From IMG/VR virus record IMGVR_UViG_3300025687_000373, positions 1-21,879 of that record: a stretch of 21,879 nucleotides of DNA. The stretch is one strand, 5' to 3'. Below, in pieces: positions 14,219 to 21,879 of this stretch (its first letter is position 1; each line of letters begins with the position of its first letter). The translations under genes and the position numbers were made by a program. The notes under the pieces were generated by a model. It worked only from the letters and a program-made list of their open reading frames with translations. It was not told where the DNA came from and ran no database searches. Source of the DNA: a virus.

Positions 14219-15498
14219 TGTTTAGAATTGGTGGTACTGAATTTGGTTTCTATCCTGCTATGGATAGTGGTGATGCTGGTGGGGGTGGTGCAGGGTTTGG
14301 TGTAGATGCTGGCAGTGCTGATATTGGAATGCCTGGAACCGATTTTGGAGGTTTCTCTGACGCAGGCATGGCCCCAGGAACAACGGGATTATCCGATTCT
14401 TTTGGTAACACTGTAGGCACTGGCTTTGGTGGTACTGTTGGGGTAGGTATCAGCGAGAGTGGTGGCACATTAGGTGTTCCTGGATCATTATCTTTCTATG
14501 GTCATGCTCCTAATATTGGCCAATCACTCTCCAATATTAATGCTACGCCAGCTACGCCATTTGGCTATGCCAGCATTAACCCTGCCATAGCCCCTGAACA
14601 AGCTAGTATGCTGGCAGAACAGACAGGGGCTTTCGGTAATTTTGGTGAGGCCGCTACTTTAGGAGCTGTGCAGTCTGTTGACCCTTCCGCTGGGCCTAGC
14701 GTGGCTACTAATATTGCTAAAGGCATAGCTGGATTTGTTAACCCCCTTGCTCCATTTGCTGTTCAGGGCATCTCTAATGCCATGAACCATATGTCTGCTG
14801 GCTATGGTATGGCCCCAGGATTTACTGGCATGGTGGGGAGCACTTTGGGTGCTGCTACAGGTATTCCAGGATTGTCTCAATTAGGGGGACAGCTTGGGGC
14901 TTCTCTTGGCATGGGTTCCCCAGGAGGAGGATTTGCAGGACAATCTGGCACTGCTGGAGGCGCTCCAGGAGGTTCTGGAGGAGTTATGGGAACAGGTATA
15001 ACCCTAATGGATTTAGTTAAAGGGGGATTGGGTGTATATCAAGCCAACCAGAATCAAAAAGCTCTACAGAGTATTGCCAACCAGCAGGCAGCTCTAGCTG
15101 ACCCATTCAGAGCACAGAGGGGAGGAGCTGTTAATGCTGCAGGAGCTTATGCTGCTGATCCTACTTCCAACCCTCTATACCAACAGAGCTTGGCAGAAGC
15201 TGAGAAAGCACTAGCACGTAAGCAAGCGGCATCTGGCAGATATTTCTCTGGAGGCGCGTTGGCAGAGGCAGGCAGGCTTCCTGCTTCTGTAATGTCAGCA
15301 TTACAGAATCAGTCTGTAGGAAACCAAGCTCAGATTGCGCAGGCCGCACAAGGTGCTCCTGCAACAGCAGCACAACTATATGGACAAAGTGCTACAGGAG
15401 CTGCTGCGGCTGATGCTAGTAAGATTGGTTCGTTCTTTGCTCCCTATAATCAGCGACAGTCTGAACAAGGTATTCTGGCTATGTTGAGAGGAGCCTAA
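14218..15498 (+). CDS. Glycine-rich internal virion (ejection) protein
   Basis: A 426-aa protein. The first 280 residues are extremely rich in Gly, Ala, Ser and Pro with low complexity, including Gly-zipper-like stretches (TLGAATGIPGLSQLGGQLGA) that could insert into a membrane. From about 280 it becomes helical: YQANQNQKALQSIANQQAAL, ADPFRAQRGG, NPLYQQSLAEAEKALARKQA, ASGRYFSGGAL. The DPFR..R...Y and NPLY...L.....R motifs are common in podovirus internal or DNA-injection proteins. I infer that it is stored in the head and ejected to help form the channel across the cell envelope. It corresponds in position to P22 gene 7. Confidence 0.7.
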   Translation: MFRIGGTEFGFYPAMDSGDAGGGGAGFGVDAGSADIGMPGTDFGGFSDAGMAPGTTGLSDSFGNTVGTGFGGTVGVGISESGGTLGVPGSLSFYGHAPNIGQSLSNINATPATPFGYASINPAIAPEQASMLAEQTGAFGNFGEAATLGAVQSVDPSAGPSVATNIAKGIAGFVNPLAPFAVQGISNAMNHMSAGYGMAPGFTGMVGSTLGAATGIPGLSQLGGQLGASLGMGSPGGGFAGQSGTAGGAPGGSGGVMGTGITLMDLVKGGLGVYQANQNQKALQSIANQQAALADPFRAQRGGAVNAAGAYAADPTSNPLYQQSLAEAEKALARKQAASGRYFSGGALAEAGRLPASVMSALQNQSVGNQAQIAQAAQGAPATAAQLYGQSATGAAAADASKIGSFFAPYNQRQSEQGILAMLRGA

Positions 15499-15499
15499 A

Positions 15500-16570
15500 A
15501 TGGCTACTAACTATCCCGTACTTCCTACACTAGAGACACAAATTAATGCTGCTAGGCAGCAGGGTATGGACCTCGGTATGCAGCAGCTAAATGCTGCTCA
15601 ACAAGCTGGTATTATCCGAGCACAGCAGCAGCAGAATGCTCTTTCTGCTGCCACTATGGAAGACAGGATAATTGAATCTAAGCTTGGGCGTATGAGAAAT
15701 GAAACTGCTATGTATTTAGAGAAGCTTAATCAAACTCCCCAAATGCAGCAAATGATGTCGCAACAAGCTATCACAGATGCAGCTAATAAACTGTCAGAGT
15801 CTAGTAAGATTAATTATCAAAATGCCATAGATGCTTTAGATCCTGCTGTAGAAACTTTTAAGAAGGGTGACGCTAGGCAAGCTATCGCCATGCTACAACA
15901 GGCTGGACAAAATCCAGCTATAGCTTCACAACTCTCTAATCCAAACAGCCCTATTGGTAAAGTTTATAGGGGGCTTATGTCAGGAAATCCTCAAAGCATG
16001 GCCCAAGCCTACTCAATGTTGAATTGGGGGAAGCAGGTGGTTGGAGCATCTTCTGCCAGAGCAGGGGAGGCTAGCAGATCTGGGGCTATATTTGAATCTA
16101 AGCTTAGACGAGAAGAGGAGGCTGCTAAACAAGCTGCTATCACTAAAAGAGAATTAGAAACGGCTAGAATAAAAGCACAAGCAGAGGCGCAAGGCAAGCC
16201 TCCTGCTGTACCCTCAGCTACGGAATTAGAGCAGGCTAAGCGATACTACAACGAGCTTACAGATCAAGGGCTGTTCACTAGCTTCAGAACTTCTGGTGCA
16301 GAGGAGCGTGTGATTAATGCTTTAGCAGAAGAGGCAAAAGCTATACAAACTAATGATAAAAATAAATCTATTAGTTTTAGAGAAGCTTTCAACCAAGCTA
16401 CACAGAAACTTGGTGTTTCTGAGGCATCTCCAACACCATCAACAATGGTAAAGTCCTCCCCCCAAGATGACTGGGTAACTAGGGCTATGCAAGCAAATCC
16501 TGGTATGAGTAGGGAAGCTATTGTAGCAGAAGGCGTGAGAATAAATAAATTACCTAGTGGATATAAGTAA
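15500..16570 (+). CDS. Coiled-coil internal virion protein (likely ejection protein)
   Basis: A 356-aa protein with GAGAGGAG just before ATG 15500. The N-terminal 120 residues are Gln/Ala-rich and helical (QGMDLGMQQLNAAQQAGII, RAQQQQNALSAATMEDRII). A second long charged helix at about 190-235 (FESKLRREEEAAKQAAITKRELETARIKAQ) looks like a coiled coil. The C terminus is a Ser/Pro linker plus a small helical unit. It has no Cys, signal peptide or clear enzyme motif. The pattern is that of podovirus internal proteins injected with the DNA, and it matches P22 gene 20 in position. The stop overlaps the next start as TAATG. Confidence 0.65.
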   Translation: MATNYPVLPTLETQINAARQQGMDLGMQQLNAAQQAGIIRAQQQQNALSAATMEDRIIESKLGRMRNETAMYLEKLNQTPQMQQMMSQQAITDAANKLSESSKINYQNAIDALDPAVETFKKGDARQAIAMLQQAGQNPAIASQLSNPNSPIGKVYRGLMSGNPQSMAQAYSMLNWGKQVVGASSARAGEASRSGAIFESKLRREEEAAKQAAITKRELETARIKAQAEAQGKPPAVPSATELEQAKRYYNELTDQGLFTSFRTSGAEERVINALAEEAKAIQTNDKNKSISFREAFNQATQKLGVSEASPTPSTMVKSSPQDDWVTRAMQANPGMSREAIVAEGVRINKLPSGYK

Positions 16571-18930
16571 TGGCTTTTATTGATCCAGATACTGTACAGA
16601 ATCCCTCTGTTGTGTCTCAAATAATGGACATCACAGAGGATGATTTCACAGCTCCCACTAATGCACCTGTATCAGCGCCTTCTCAACAAGCCTTCGTAGA
16701 CCCCGATACACAGCCTACATGGGCACAAAGGCAGATGGGGGATGTACAGGCTGTAGGGCAGACGTTAGGCTCTCTGGGGAGTGCTGCGGCCCTCTCAATA
16801 CCTGCGGCTCTACAGGCCACAGGCAATTGGTTATTGACTGGGGATGTTGAGAAGGCCAAAGAGGGTATGAACCAATGGATGAAGAAGGGCTATATGCCCT
16901 CTAATCCTTTGGCTGCACGCACTATGCAAACTATTGGTGAGGGGTATGAATATTTAGCTGAGGGTACGGAGAAACTACTTGGGCCAGAGGCACGTATGGC
17001 CACTGAGATTGGTTTAGTTGCAGCACCATTTATTAAGCTAAAGCCTACCCCATTACAGGAATATAAAGCTGTGCTGGCTAAGCCTGTAGATAGTGCACCT
17101 GTTCGTAAAGGATTTAGCTCTGATATTATAGACAGTGTAGACGTTCGCCTACTGAAGAATGCTCCTGACGTAGCAGGAAGAGTTAGGCAGATGGAAGCTG
17201 AGGGTTTGTATAAAGGGGTACAGTTTAAGAATGCTGTAGATAAGTTTGAAGCGGCTGTTAAACTTATTGAAGCGCGTAATCCTGAACTGGCTTATAGGAT
17301 TAATGATGCTTATTATCACCAACCTGTCAGAGGTAAGGGCACTAAGGGAGCAGGTATTTCTGAAGTAAGGAAGCTTATGGCTGAAGAGATAGGCCCAAAA
17401 AGAGTGTCTGAAATTCTTGAGCCTATAGAGGCTGCTTTAAGGCAGCGTGGTATAGAGATGTTAGAAGTTAATCCTAAAATGGAACTTATACCAACATCCT
17501 ATCTACCTCTTAGGGTACTGCATCCAGACAAGCTTGGCGTTAATTTAGAAGGGAAGCTTGGTAAAACTCTTCAAGAGATTGATGTAGCTGTGGCTAAGGG
17601 GGAGTTAGACCCTCATACAGCAGAGATACGAAGAACTAAAGCAATTACTTCAGGGATTGATGTTGATGTTGCTGCTAAGCAATCTGGCCATGAGAAGTCT
17701 CGTAAATACCATAAGTTGACAGATGAGCAGAAGGAGGCTTATGCCACTATACCTGACGCTCTTCGTAGGTATTTTGAAGAGACTGGTATGAGTATTGCTG
17801 AGAAGAAGTTTCTTGGTAAGGGTGATAGCTATGAGGCTGCAATAGGGGAGTTTATGCAACCATATGCCAATCATCCTAGATATACAGCTATACGAGAAGC
17901 TCTGGAAGCTAGGTTTGGACCAAATGCCCGTAGAGGGTTAGATGGTATGTGGAACAACTTAAAAGAAATTGGTTATATAGGCACCATTGCTGACGTAGCA
18001 TCTGCTATACAACAGCTCACTGATATAGCTGGAACCATGTCTAGACAAGGGTTGGCCCCCACACTAAAGAGTATTTATAAGAGTTCTGGAAGACAATCTA
18101 CGAGAAGACTTAAAGGAACTATTGAGCCAGAAGATATTGGATTTGTAGACATTATGGCTGAAATGGCTACCTCTAGGGGAGGAGTTAATAAACTTCTTGA
18201 GAAAACTCTGGGAGCATCTGGCTTTAAAATGACTGATAAGTTTGGTAAGCGTGTGCTAATCAATGCTGCTAAAGATAGATTGGTAAAGCAAGCCAAGAAT
18301 AGGCCAGACAAACTCAGAGAGGATTATTGGTGGATGGATAAGAGTGAGTTTGAACGCTTCAAAAGGGGGGTTGTTAGTGGTGACGCTACAAATAAGGACA
18401 TGCAATTTGCTCTAGTAAATGAGGTGTTGGATATTCAACCACTAACATTATCACAAATGCCTATTAAATACTTACAGATGAGGAATGGGAAGATACTATA
18501 CGCCCTCAAGACATGGGCTATTAGACAGATTAATAGATATAGAGAGGACGTTATTAAAGGTAATCCAGGGAAAGCTCTTAAATACGGTGCCGCTATTTAT
18601 TTAGCTACTGAGAGTATTGACCTATCTAAAGACGTACTAACCTCTATGATTACTGGAGTGCCTTTATCAGAGGAGGATGTAGCAGACGGAGCTATAAACA
18701 ACCTGTTAAGAATGTTCTTCATGTCCACATACGGAGCTAGTAAGTTTAAGCGTGGGGATACTCAGGGAGCCATCACTTCCTCTATATCTCCAGTACCTGC
18801 TGGTGTTGGGGTTATTAGTGATTTAGGTTTTGGTATATGGGAAACTATTACAGGAGAGGCTCCACCCTCTAAAGCTGTTAAACGTATTCCTATTGTGGGG
18901 AGAGCCGCTGGCGCTCTTATGGAGGAATAG
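16570..18930 (+). CDS. Large internal virion / ejection protein
   Basis: A 786-aa protein, the largest in the window and last of the ejection set (P22 gene 16 position). AFIDPDT at residues 2-8 recurs as AFVDPDT at 41-47. Residues 50-160 contain an Ala/Gly-rich, possibly membrane-active segment (TLGSLGSAAALSIPAALQ and ATEIGLVAAPFI). A long charged helical middle follows. About residues 630-655 (QPLTLSQMPIKYLQMRNGK and ILYALKTWAIRQINRYRED) resemble text I know from internal virion proteins and large polyvalent proteins. The C terminus is another Gly/Ala/Pro-rich hydrophobic region. I see no lysozyme active site. I infer that it is packed in the head and forms part of the DNA translocation channel. 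Confidence 0.7.
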   Translation: MAFIDPDTVQNPSVVSQIMDITEDDFTAPTNAPVSAPSQQAFVDPDTQPTWAQRQMGDVQAVGQTLGSLGSAAALSIPAALQATGNWLLTGDVEKAKEGMNQWMKKGYMPSNPLAARTMQTIGEGYEYLAEGTEKLLGPEARMATEIGLVAAPFIKLKPTPLQEYKAVLAKPVDSAPVRKGFSSDIIDSVDVRLLKNAPDVAGRVRQMEAEGLYKGVQFKNAVDKFEAAVKLIEARNPELAYRINDAYYHQPVRGKGTKGAGISEVRKLMAEEIGPKRVSEILEPIEAALRQRGIEMLEVNPKMELIPTSYLPLRVLHPDKLGVNLEGKLGKTLQEIDVAVAKGELDPHTAEIRRTKAITSGIDVDVAAKQSGHEKSRKYHKLTDEQKEAYATIPDALRRYFEETGMSIAEKKFLGKGDSYEAAIGEFMQPYANHPRYTAIREALEARFGPNARRGLDGMWNNLKEIGYIGTIADVASAIQQLTDIAGTMSRQGLAPTLKSIYKSSGRQSTRRLKGTIEPEDIGFVDIMAEMATSRGGVNKLLEKTLGASGFKMTDKFGKRVLINAAKDRLVKQAKNRPDKLREDYWWMDKSEFERFKRGVVSGDATNKDMQFALVNEVLDIQPLTLSQMPIKYLQMRNGKILYALKTWAIRQINRYREDVIKGNPGKALKYGAAIYLATESIDLSKDVLTSMITGVPLSEEDVADGAINNLLRMFFMSTYGASKFKRGDTQGAITSSISPVPAGVGVISDLGFGIWETITGEAPPSKAVKRIPIVGRAAGALMEE

Positions 18931-18932
18931 GT

Positions 18933-19145
18933 ATGACAGATGACTCTTTCAAAGAGTGGATGAGAGAAGAGATTTCTCATATTAAAGGTGAGATGGTTAC
19001 TATCCGCGCAATATCAGAAAAAAATTCCAGAACATTAACTCAAGCTCTGTGGTTTTGGAGAGGAATTAAATTTATGATTGCTATCTCATTAGCACTAATC
19101 ACTTTGAATTGGCATAACGTACTGAAGCTCTTAGGCAAGGGCTAG
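18933..19145 (+). CDS. Single-TM lysis-cluster protein (holin or accessory)
   Basis: A 70-aa protein with GGAGG 7 bases before ATG 18933. The N-terminal 35 residues are charged and helical (EWMREEISHIKGEMVTIRA). A single membrane span follows at about 45-60 (FMIAISLALITLNW) and a short basic tail ends LLGKG. The layout, a soluble helix then one TM, resembles XhlA-type membrane proteins that work with a holin. It ends 8 bases before the 3TM holin gene, which supports a lysis role. It could be a co-holin, antiholin or unrelated membrane protein; I cannot separate these by sequence. Confidence 0.6.
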   Translation: MTDDSFKEWMREEISHIKGEMVTIRAISEKNSRTLTQALWFWRGIKFMIAISLALITLNWHNVLKLLGKG

Positions 19146-19153
19146 GAGGAAAT

Positions 19154-19558
19154 ATGATAGCTGCATTGGCTACAGTATTCGGGCCAGCAATTGGAACGCT
19201 AATTGACAGGCTTGTTCCTGACAAGCATGAAGCTGAGAAAATGAAGTCTGAGATGGAGATGCAGCTTTTAAATGCTGCCAACCAAATCAACCTAGAGCAG
19301 ATTAAAACTAACCAAACTGAGGCAGCACATAGAAGTATTTTTGTAGCTGGTTGGCGACCATTTATTGGTTGGACATGCGGTGCAGGGTTTGCTTGGGCTT
19401 TTGTTGGACAACCTGTGGCCACTTGGGTGTTAGCTCTGTCTGGGTCTGAAATACTACTACCTGCACTAGACACAGCCCCACTGCTAGAGATGGCATTTGC
19501 TATGTTAGGGTTGGCTGGCATGCGTAGCTGGGAGAAGAGTAGAGGACTAACCAAATAA
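19154..19558 (+). CDS. Holin, 3TM GTA type
   Basis: A 134-aa protein with AGGAGG 6 bases before ATG 19154. It has a hydrophobic N terminus, then a charged helix (KHEAEKMKSEMEMQLLNAAN), and the family signature: QTEAAH, FVAGWRPFIGWTCGAGFAWAF, then LLEMAFAMLGLAGMRSWEKSRG. This is the pattern of the holin of 3TMs first described for gene transfer agents. Holins collect in the inner membrane and form the holes that start lysis. No endolysin is visible nearby, so it must lie elsewhere in the phage genome. It is the last plus-strand gene in the window and is followed by a terminator. Confidence 0.88.
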   Translation: MIAALATVFGPAIGTLIDRLVPDKHEAEKMKSEMEMQLLNAANQINLEQIKTNQTEAAHRSIFVAGWRPFIGWTCGAGFAWAFVGQPVATWVLALSGSEILLPALDTAPLLEMAFAMLGLAGMRSWEKSRGLTK

Positions 19559-19560
19559 CA

Positions 19561-19579
19561 AAGGGGCCACTGGCCCCTT
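19561..19579. terminator. Bidirectional terminator between convergent operons
   Basis: AAGGGGCC (19561-19568) pairs with GGCCCCTT (19572-19579) around the triloop ACT. It lies 2 bases after the holin stop and 7 bases from the end of the minus-strand secreted-protein gene. Read on the minus strand the stem is followed by TGTTATTTGG; on the plus strand by ATCTATGTTAT. Both tails are T-rich, so it probably ends transcripts from both sides. Confidence 0.8.
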
Positions 19580-19586
19580 ATCTATG

Positions 19587-19859
19587 TTATACTTTAGTCA
19601 TCTTGCATGCTGGATCAAGCCATTCCTCATGAGGTTCTTTCATTAACTCTCTAAAGAACTTAGTGGCATGTTTACTGTCTTTTAGTTTGTTTAGTGGAAT
19701 AACTACACCAACACCTTTGTGTGACATAATGACATAAGGATTGTCCTCTTCGCCATACTGTGTACAATCTATAGATATGAAGGAAAGAGGTGGGGATGCA
19801 CTAACATCCCGCATTCCTATCATCAACAGAAATGCCACTAGAATTAATATCTTCTTCAT
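19587..19859 (-). CDS. Small secreted protein of unknown function
   Basis: A 90-aa protein. ATG 19859 is preferred to an in-frame TTG at 19871 because GGAG lies 6 bases before the ATG. Residues 1-21 form a clear Sec signal peptide: MKKILILV, a hydrophobic core, and a likely cut after VSA. The mature part has only two cysteines, C32 and C85, near its two ends, so a single disulfide in the periplasm is plausible. It has no lipobox and no Pro-rich or coiled-coil region, so it does not look like a spanin. The first 59 bases overlap the end of the upstream gene in another frame. Function unknown; a periplasmic or superinfection role is only a guess. Confidence 0.65.
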   Translation of the reverse strand: MKKILILVAFLLMIGMRDVSASPPLSFISIDCTQYGEEDNPYVIMSHKGVGVVIPLNKLKDSKHATKFFRELMKEPHEEWLDPACKMTKV

Positions 19860-20007
19860 AAGCTTCTCCAAAGTTTAGCTCCAGTTGTTCTGGAACATTG
19901 TTAACTAATAGTTCTGTTGGCACTTCCTCCCAAGTTTCGGAAACATAATCATAACACATAAGCGTTCGTTCCCTTCCAGGTCTTACCACCCACTTTAGTT
20001 CAAACAT
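19801..20007 (-). CDS. Small acidic protein of unknown function
   Basis: A 68-aa protein, MFELKWVVRPGRERTLMCYDY onward. ATG 20007 has GGAGG 9 bases upstream, inside the end of the preceding gene, and overlaps that gene's stop by 8 bases. The C-terminal half is acidic (QLELNFGEAYEEDINSSG). A first part rich in aromatic residues (FELKWV, YDYVSETWEEV) could be a small beta unit. I do not recognise the family. The 3' end overlaps the secreted-protein gene by 59 bases. The good SD and the operon position make it more likely real than not. Confidence 0.55.
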   Translation of the reverse strand: MFELKWVVRPGRERTLMCYDYVSETWEEVPTELLVNNVPEQLELNFGEAYEEDINSSGISVDDRNAGC

Positions 20008-20173
20008 CCTTCAACACCTCCACTAACCAAGATAAATCCTTACCCTTCTTATCTAACAACTCCAGTACGTCAATAATATCCTCCTTACGGGCAGACAGAG
20101 TCTTTGAATCTGGACGCTTGGTGAAGAATAGTACCTCATCTGGTCTTTCTGTAGTTATATAGGGTCGGCCCAT
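20000..20173 (-). CDS. Small protein of unknown function, coupled to nrdJ
   Basis: A 57-aa protein, MGRPYITTERPDEVLFFTKR onward. ATG 20173 shares its A with the nrdJ stop (TAATG), and AAGGAG lies 8 bases upstream, inside nrdJ. I preferred this to the in-frame GTG at 20182. The second half is a charged helix (EDIIDVLELLDKKGKDLSWLVEVL). The product is soluble, with no Cys. The tight junction suggests co-translation with the reductase, but I have no evidence for a shared function. Confidence 0.6.
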   Translation of the reverse strand: MGRPYITTERPDEVLFFTKRPDSKTLSARKEDIIDVLELLDKKGKDLSWLVEVLKDV

Positions 20174-21879
20174 TATTCGCACTCCTTCTTTCCAGTAGCA
20201 GGATCGTAGAAGCAGGCTTTAGCCTCTTCTTTCTCCTCTTCCTTGGTTTCATTCAGAATACCAAACCGCTTACCAGAAGCTCTGAATGTTGTAACCCCTT
20301 TACATCCCATCTTCCAAGCTTTCATGTAAATATCCTTGAATTGATCCCATGTAACATCATCCCCAACATTAATGGTTTTAGAGCAAGCACTGTCCGTATA
20401 CTTCTGTGCCGCAGCTAGTACAGCTAAATGCTCATCAACAGTACACTCCCCAGCAGTACGTCCTTTAACTCCCCATTCCATCATTCCATAGTCTTTCACT
20501 GTTTCCCTAACTGTAATACCATCCTTCAATACATCTCTGGTGTACGAATGCGAGAATACAGGTTCGATGCCAGAAGAAATATTATCAGCACAAAGGCTAA
20601 TAGTACCAGTGGGAGCAATGCTAATAAGGTGAGAGTTCCTGATACCATTTTCCCTAATACACTGTTGTGTTTCTTCGTCCAGCGTCTTAAAAAACTCTCC
20701 ATTGCAATACTTCTCCGCATCATATAGAGGAAAAGACCCTTTCTCTTTAGCTAGCTCACTGGAGGCTATATAAGCCTCATTAGTGAGGAATTGCAACAAC
20801 TCCTCCTCAAATATAAGAAAGTCTGCGCTTCCATATTCATAGCCTAAGTATTCCAGAGCATTAGCTAGTCCGGTAACACCAAGCCCCATCCTACGTTTAT
20901 TCTTAGCCTCCTCTTCCTGCTCAGGCATGGGGTAGGGAGTGTTGTCAATGACATTATCCATAGCTCTAACTACAGCACGAATATCCCGCATAAATAACTC
21001 ATAATTAAATGCCTTATATACGCCATCATATTCTGATACATATTTAGTGAGATTGAAGCTTCCTAACAGGCAAGCCCCATTGGGTGGCAAAGGTTGCTCA
21101 CCACACGGATTTGTAGCACTAATAGTTTCACAATAGTATAGGTTGTTCATTTGGTTAATGCGGTCAAGGAACAACACCCCAGGTTCTGCCCAGTCCCACG
21201 TAGCTCTCATAAGCTTGTCATACAGCTTCTTAGCATTCACACGCTTATACACCTTACCCTCAAACGTAAGCTCAAACTCTTTGTTATTCTCTACACATTC
21301 CATAAACTCATCTGTAACACCTACAGATATATTGAAGGCGGTTAATTCTGTATCATTAGTCTTTGCTTCTATGAAGGCTTCAATGTCTGGATGATCCACA
21401 CGAAGCACCCCCATTTGAGCACCTCTACGGTTACCAGCACTAGCTACAGTTTTACACGTAGCATCAAATATCTGCATGAAGCTTATGGGACCAGACGCAG
21501 CACTGTCTAATGATACAATATGAGAACCGGAGGGTCTAATACTACTGAAGTCATACCCAATGCCTCCACCTTTCTTCATTGTTAATGCTGAATATTTAGC
21601 AACATCCATAATACCATCCATACTATCGTGTATGGTGGGGGAAACAAAGCAATTAAAAGCTGTTACATTTCTAGGACTACCTACAGCACTCTGAATACGT
21701 CCTCCAGGTAGGAATCTCTGTTCTCCTAGAATTTCTCTAACATCCTCAAAGTGCGCATCATCATCTGCTAATGTGTCTGCCACTCTTGTAGCATATTCAT
21801 CAAAAGATTCTCCTATCCCACGATATTTACGAGCATGGGTTTCTTTAGCAAACTCTGTTTTTGGCCCTTCAAACTTCAT
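20173..21879 (-). CDS. nrdJ: Class II (adenosylcobalamin-dependent) ribonucleotide reductase
   Basis: A 568-aa enzyme that makes deoxyribonucleotides for phage DNA synthesis. The key residues are visible: C77 in AFNCFVS and C270 in GACLLGS as the redox pair, and N257-P-C259-G-E261 carrying the thiyl-radical Cys with its Asn and Glu. The 259-270 spacing of 11 equals that of Thermotoga NrdJ (322-333). PTGTIS (423-428) and SSGIEP (435-440) are of the class II type, and no paired radical-transfer tyrosines of class I appear. The C terminus has C556 and C567 11 residues apart rather than a CxxC. ATG 21879 is the last codon of the window, so a longer N terminus cannot be excluded, although FLPGGR at 56-61 suggests most of it is present. 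Confidence 0.9.
   Translation of the reverse strand: MKFEGPKTEFAKETHARKYRGIGESFDEYATRVADTLADDDAHFEDVREILGEQRFLPGGRIQSAVGSPRNVTAFNCFVSPTIHDSMDGIMDVAKYSALTMKKGGGIGYDFSSIRPSGSHIVSLDSAASGPISFMQIFDATCKTVASAGNRRGAQMGVLRVDHPDIEAFIEAKTNDTELTAFNISVGVTDEFMECVENNKEFELTFEGKVYKRVNAKKLYDKLMRATWDWAEPGVLFLDRINQMNNLYYCETISATNPCGEQPLPPNGACLLGSFNLTKYVSEYDGVYKAFNYELFMRDIRAVVRAMDNVIDNTPYPMPEQEEEAKNKRRMGLGVTGLANALEYLGYEYGSADFLIFEEELLQFLTNEAYIASSELAKEKGSFPLYDAEKYCNGEFFKTLDEETQQCIRENGIRNSHLISIAPTGTISLCADNISSGIEPVFSHSYTRDVLKDGITVRETVKDYGMMEWGVKGRTAGECTVDEHLAVLAAAQKYTDSACSKTINVGDDVTWDQFKDIYMKAWKMGCKGVTTFRASGKRFGILNETKEEEKEEAKACFYDPATGKKECE

Noticed and set aside
20428-20727. 99-aa plus-strand reading frame inside the reductase gene
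   Set aside because: It is antisense to conserved reductase motifs (PTGTIS, SSGIEP), has no SD, and would face the minus-strand operon.
20173-21879. Class I (NrdA) identity or an intein in the reductase
   Set aside because: The paired radical-transfer tyrosines are absent and the PTGTIS/SSGIEP motifs are class II; the motifs run without any inserted block of intein size.
1-21879. CRISPR array, tRNA, IS element, integrase or attachment site
   Set aside because: No regularly spaced repeats, no cloverleaf-like segment, and no transposase or integrase motif was found on either strand by eye; a tRNAscan or repeat search was not possible.

Overview
The window is a 21.9-kb piece of a tailed double-stranded DNA phage (Caudoviricetes). 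It was read by eye from the sequence; no database search was run. The tail genes look like the short-tail machine of P22-type podoviruses: a gp4-like adaptor, a gp10-like hub, a pectate-lyase-fold tailspike and three likely ejection proteins. A Gram-negative host is the best guess from this tail type, the GTA-type 3TM holin and the AT-leaning composition with strong Shine-Dalgarno (SD) sites. The host cannot be named.

Plus strand, 1-6.2 kb, head module: the 3' part of the large terminase (cut by the window edge), portal, a 70-aa unknown, a GroES-like co-chaperonin, scaffold-like protein, a 135-aa unknown, a decoration-like protein and the HK97-fold major capsid protein. A pair of overlapping hairpins follows the capsid gene.

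Plus strand, 6.2-10.8 kb, accessory virion and receptor-binding module: a decoration-like protein closed by a strong UUCG-loop terminator, two poorly known beta-rich proteins, a 94-aa beta protein, a 113-aa protein of a family that normally binds zinc, a 49-aa gene, and the tailspike.

Plus strand, 10.8-18.9 kb, tail and ejection module: gp4-like adaptor, gp10-like hub, a 157-aa tail protein, a 140-aa GNAT-like protein, then glycine-rich, coiled-coil and 786-aa internal virion proteins. The order parallels P22 4-10-26-14-7-20-16. Genes are packed with TAATG or ATGA junctions, so translation is probably coupled.

Plus strand, 18.9-19.56 kb, lysis: a single-TM protein and a 3TM holin. No endolysin or spanin was recognised in the window. 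A bidirectional terminator at 19.56 kb separates this block from a convergent minus-strand operon (21.88 to 19.59 kb) that encodes a class II ribonucleotide reductase (NrdJ), two small unknown proteins and a small secreted protein.

There is no tRNA, CRISPR array, IS element or integrase. No stretch over 100 bases lacks a gene. I found no convincing undescribed system. The most unusual points are the co-chaperonin inside the head cassette, the pentad-repeat gene pair before the tailspike, the beta insertions in the tail adaptor and hub, and the contrasting arginine-codon use of the capsid and tailspike genes.
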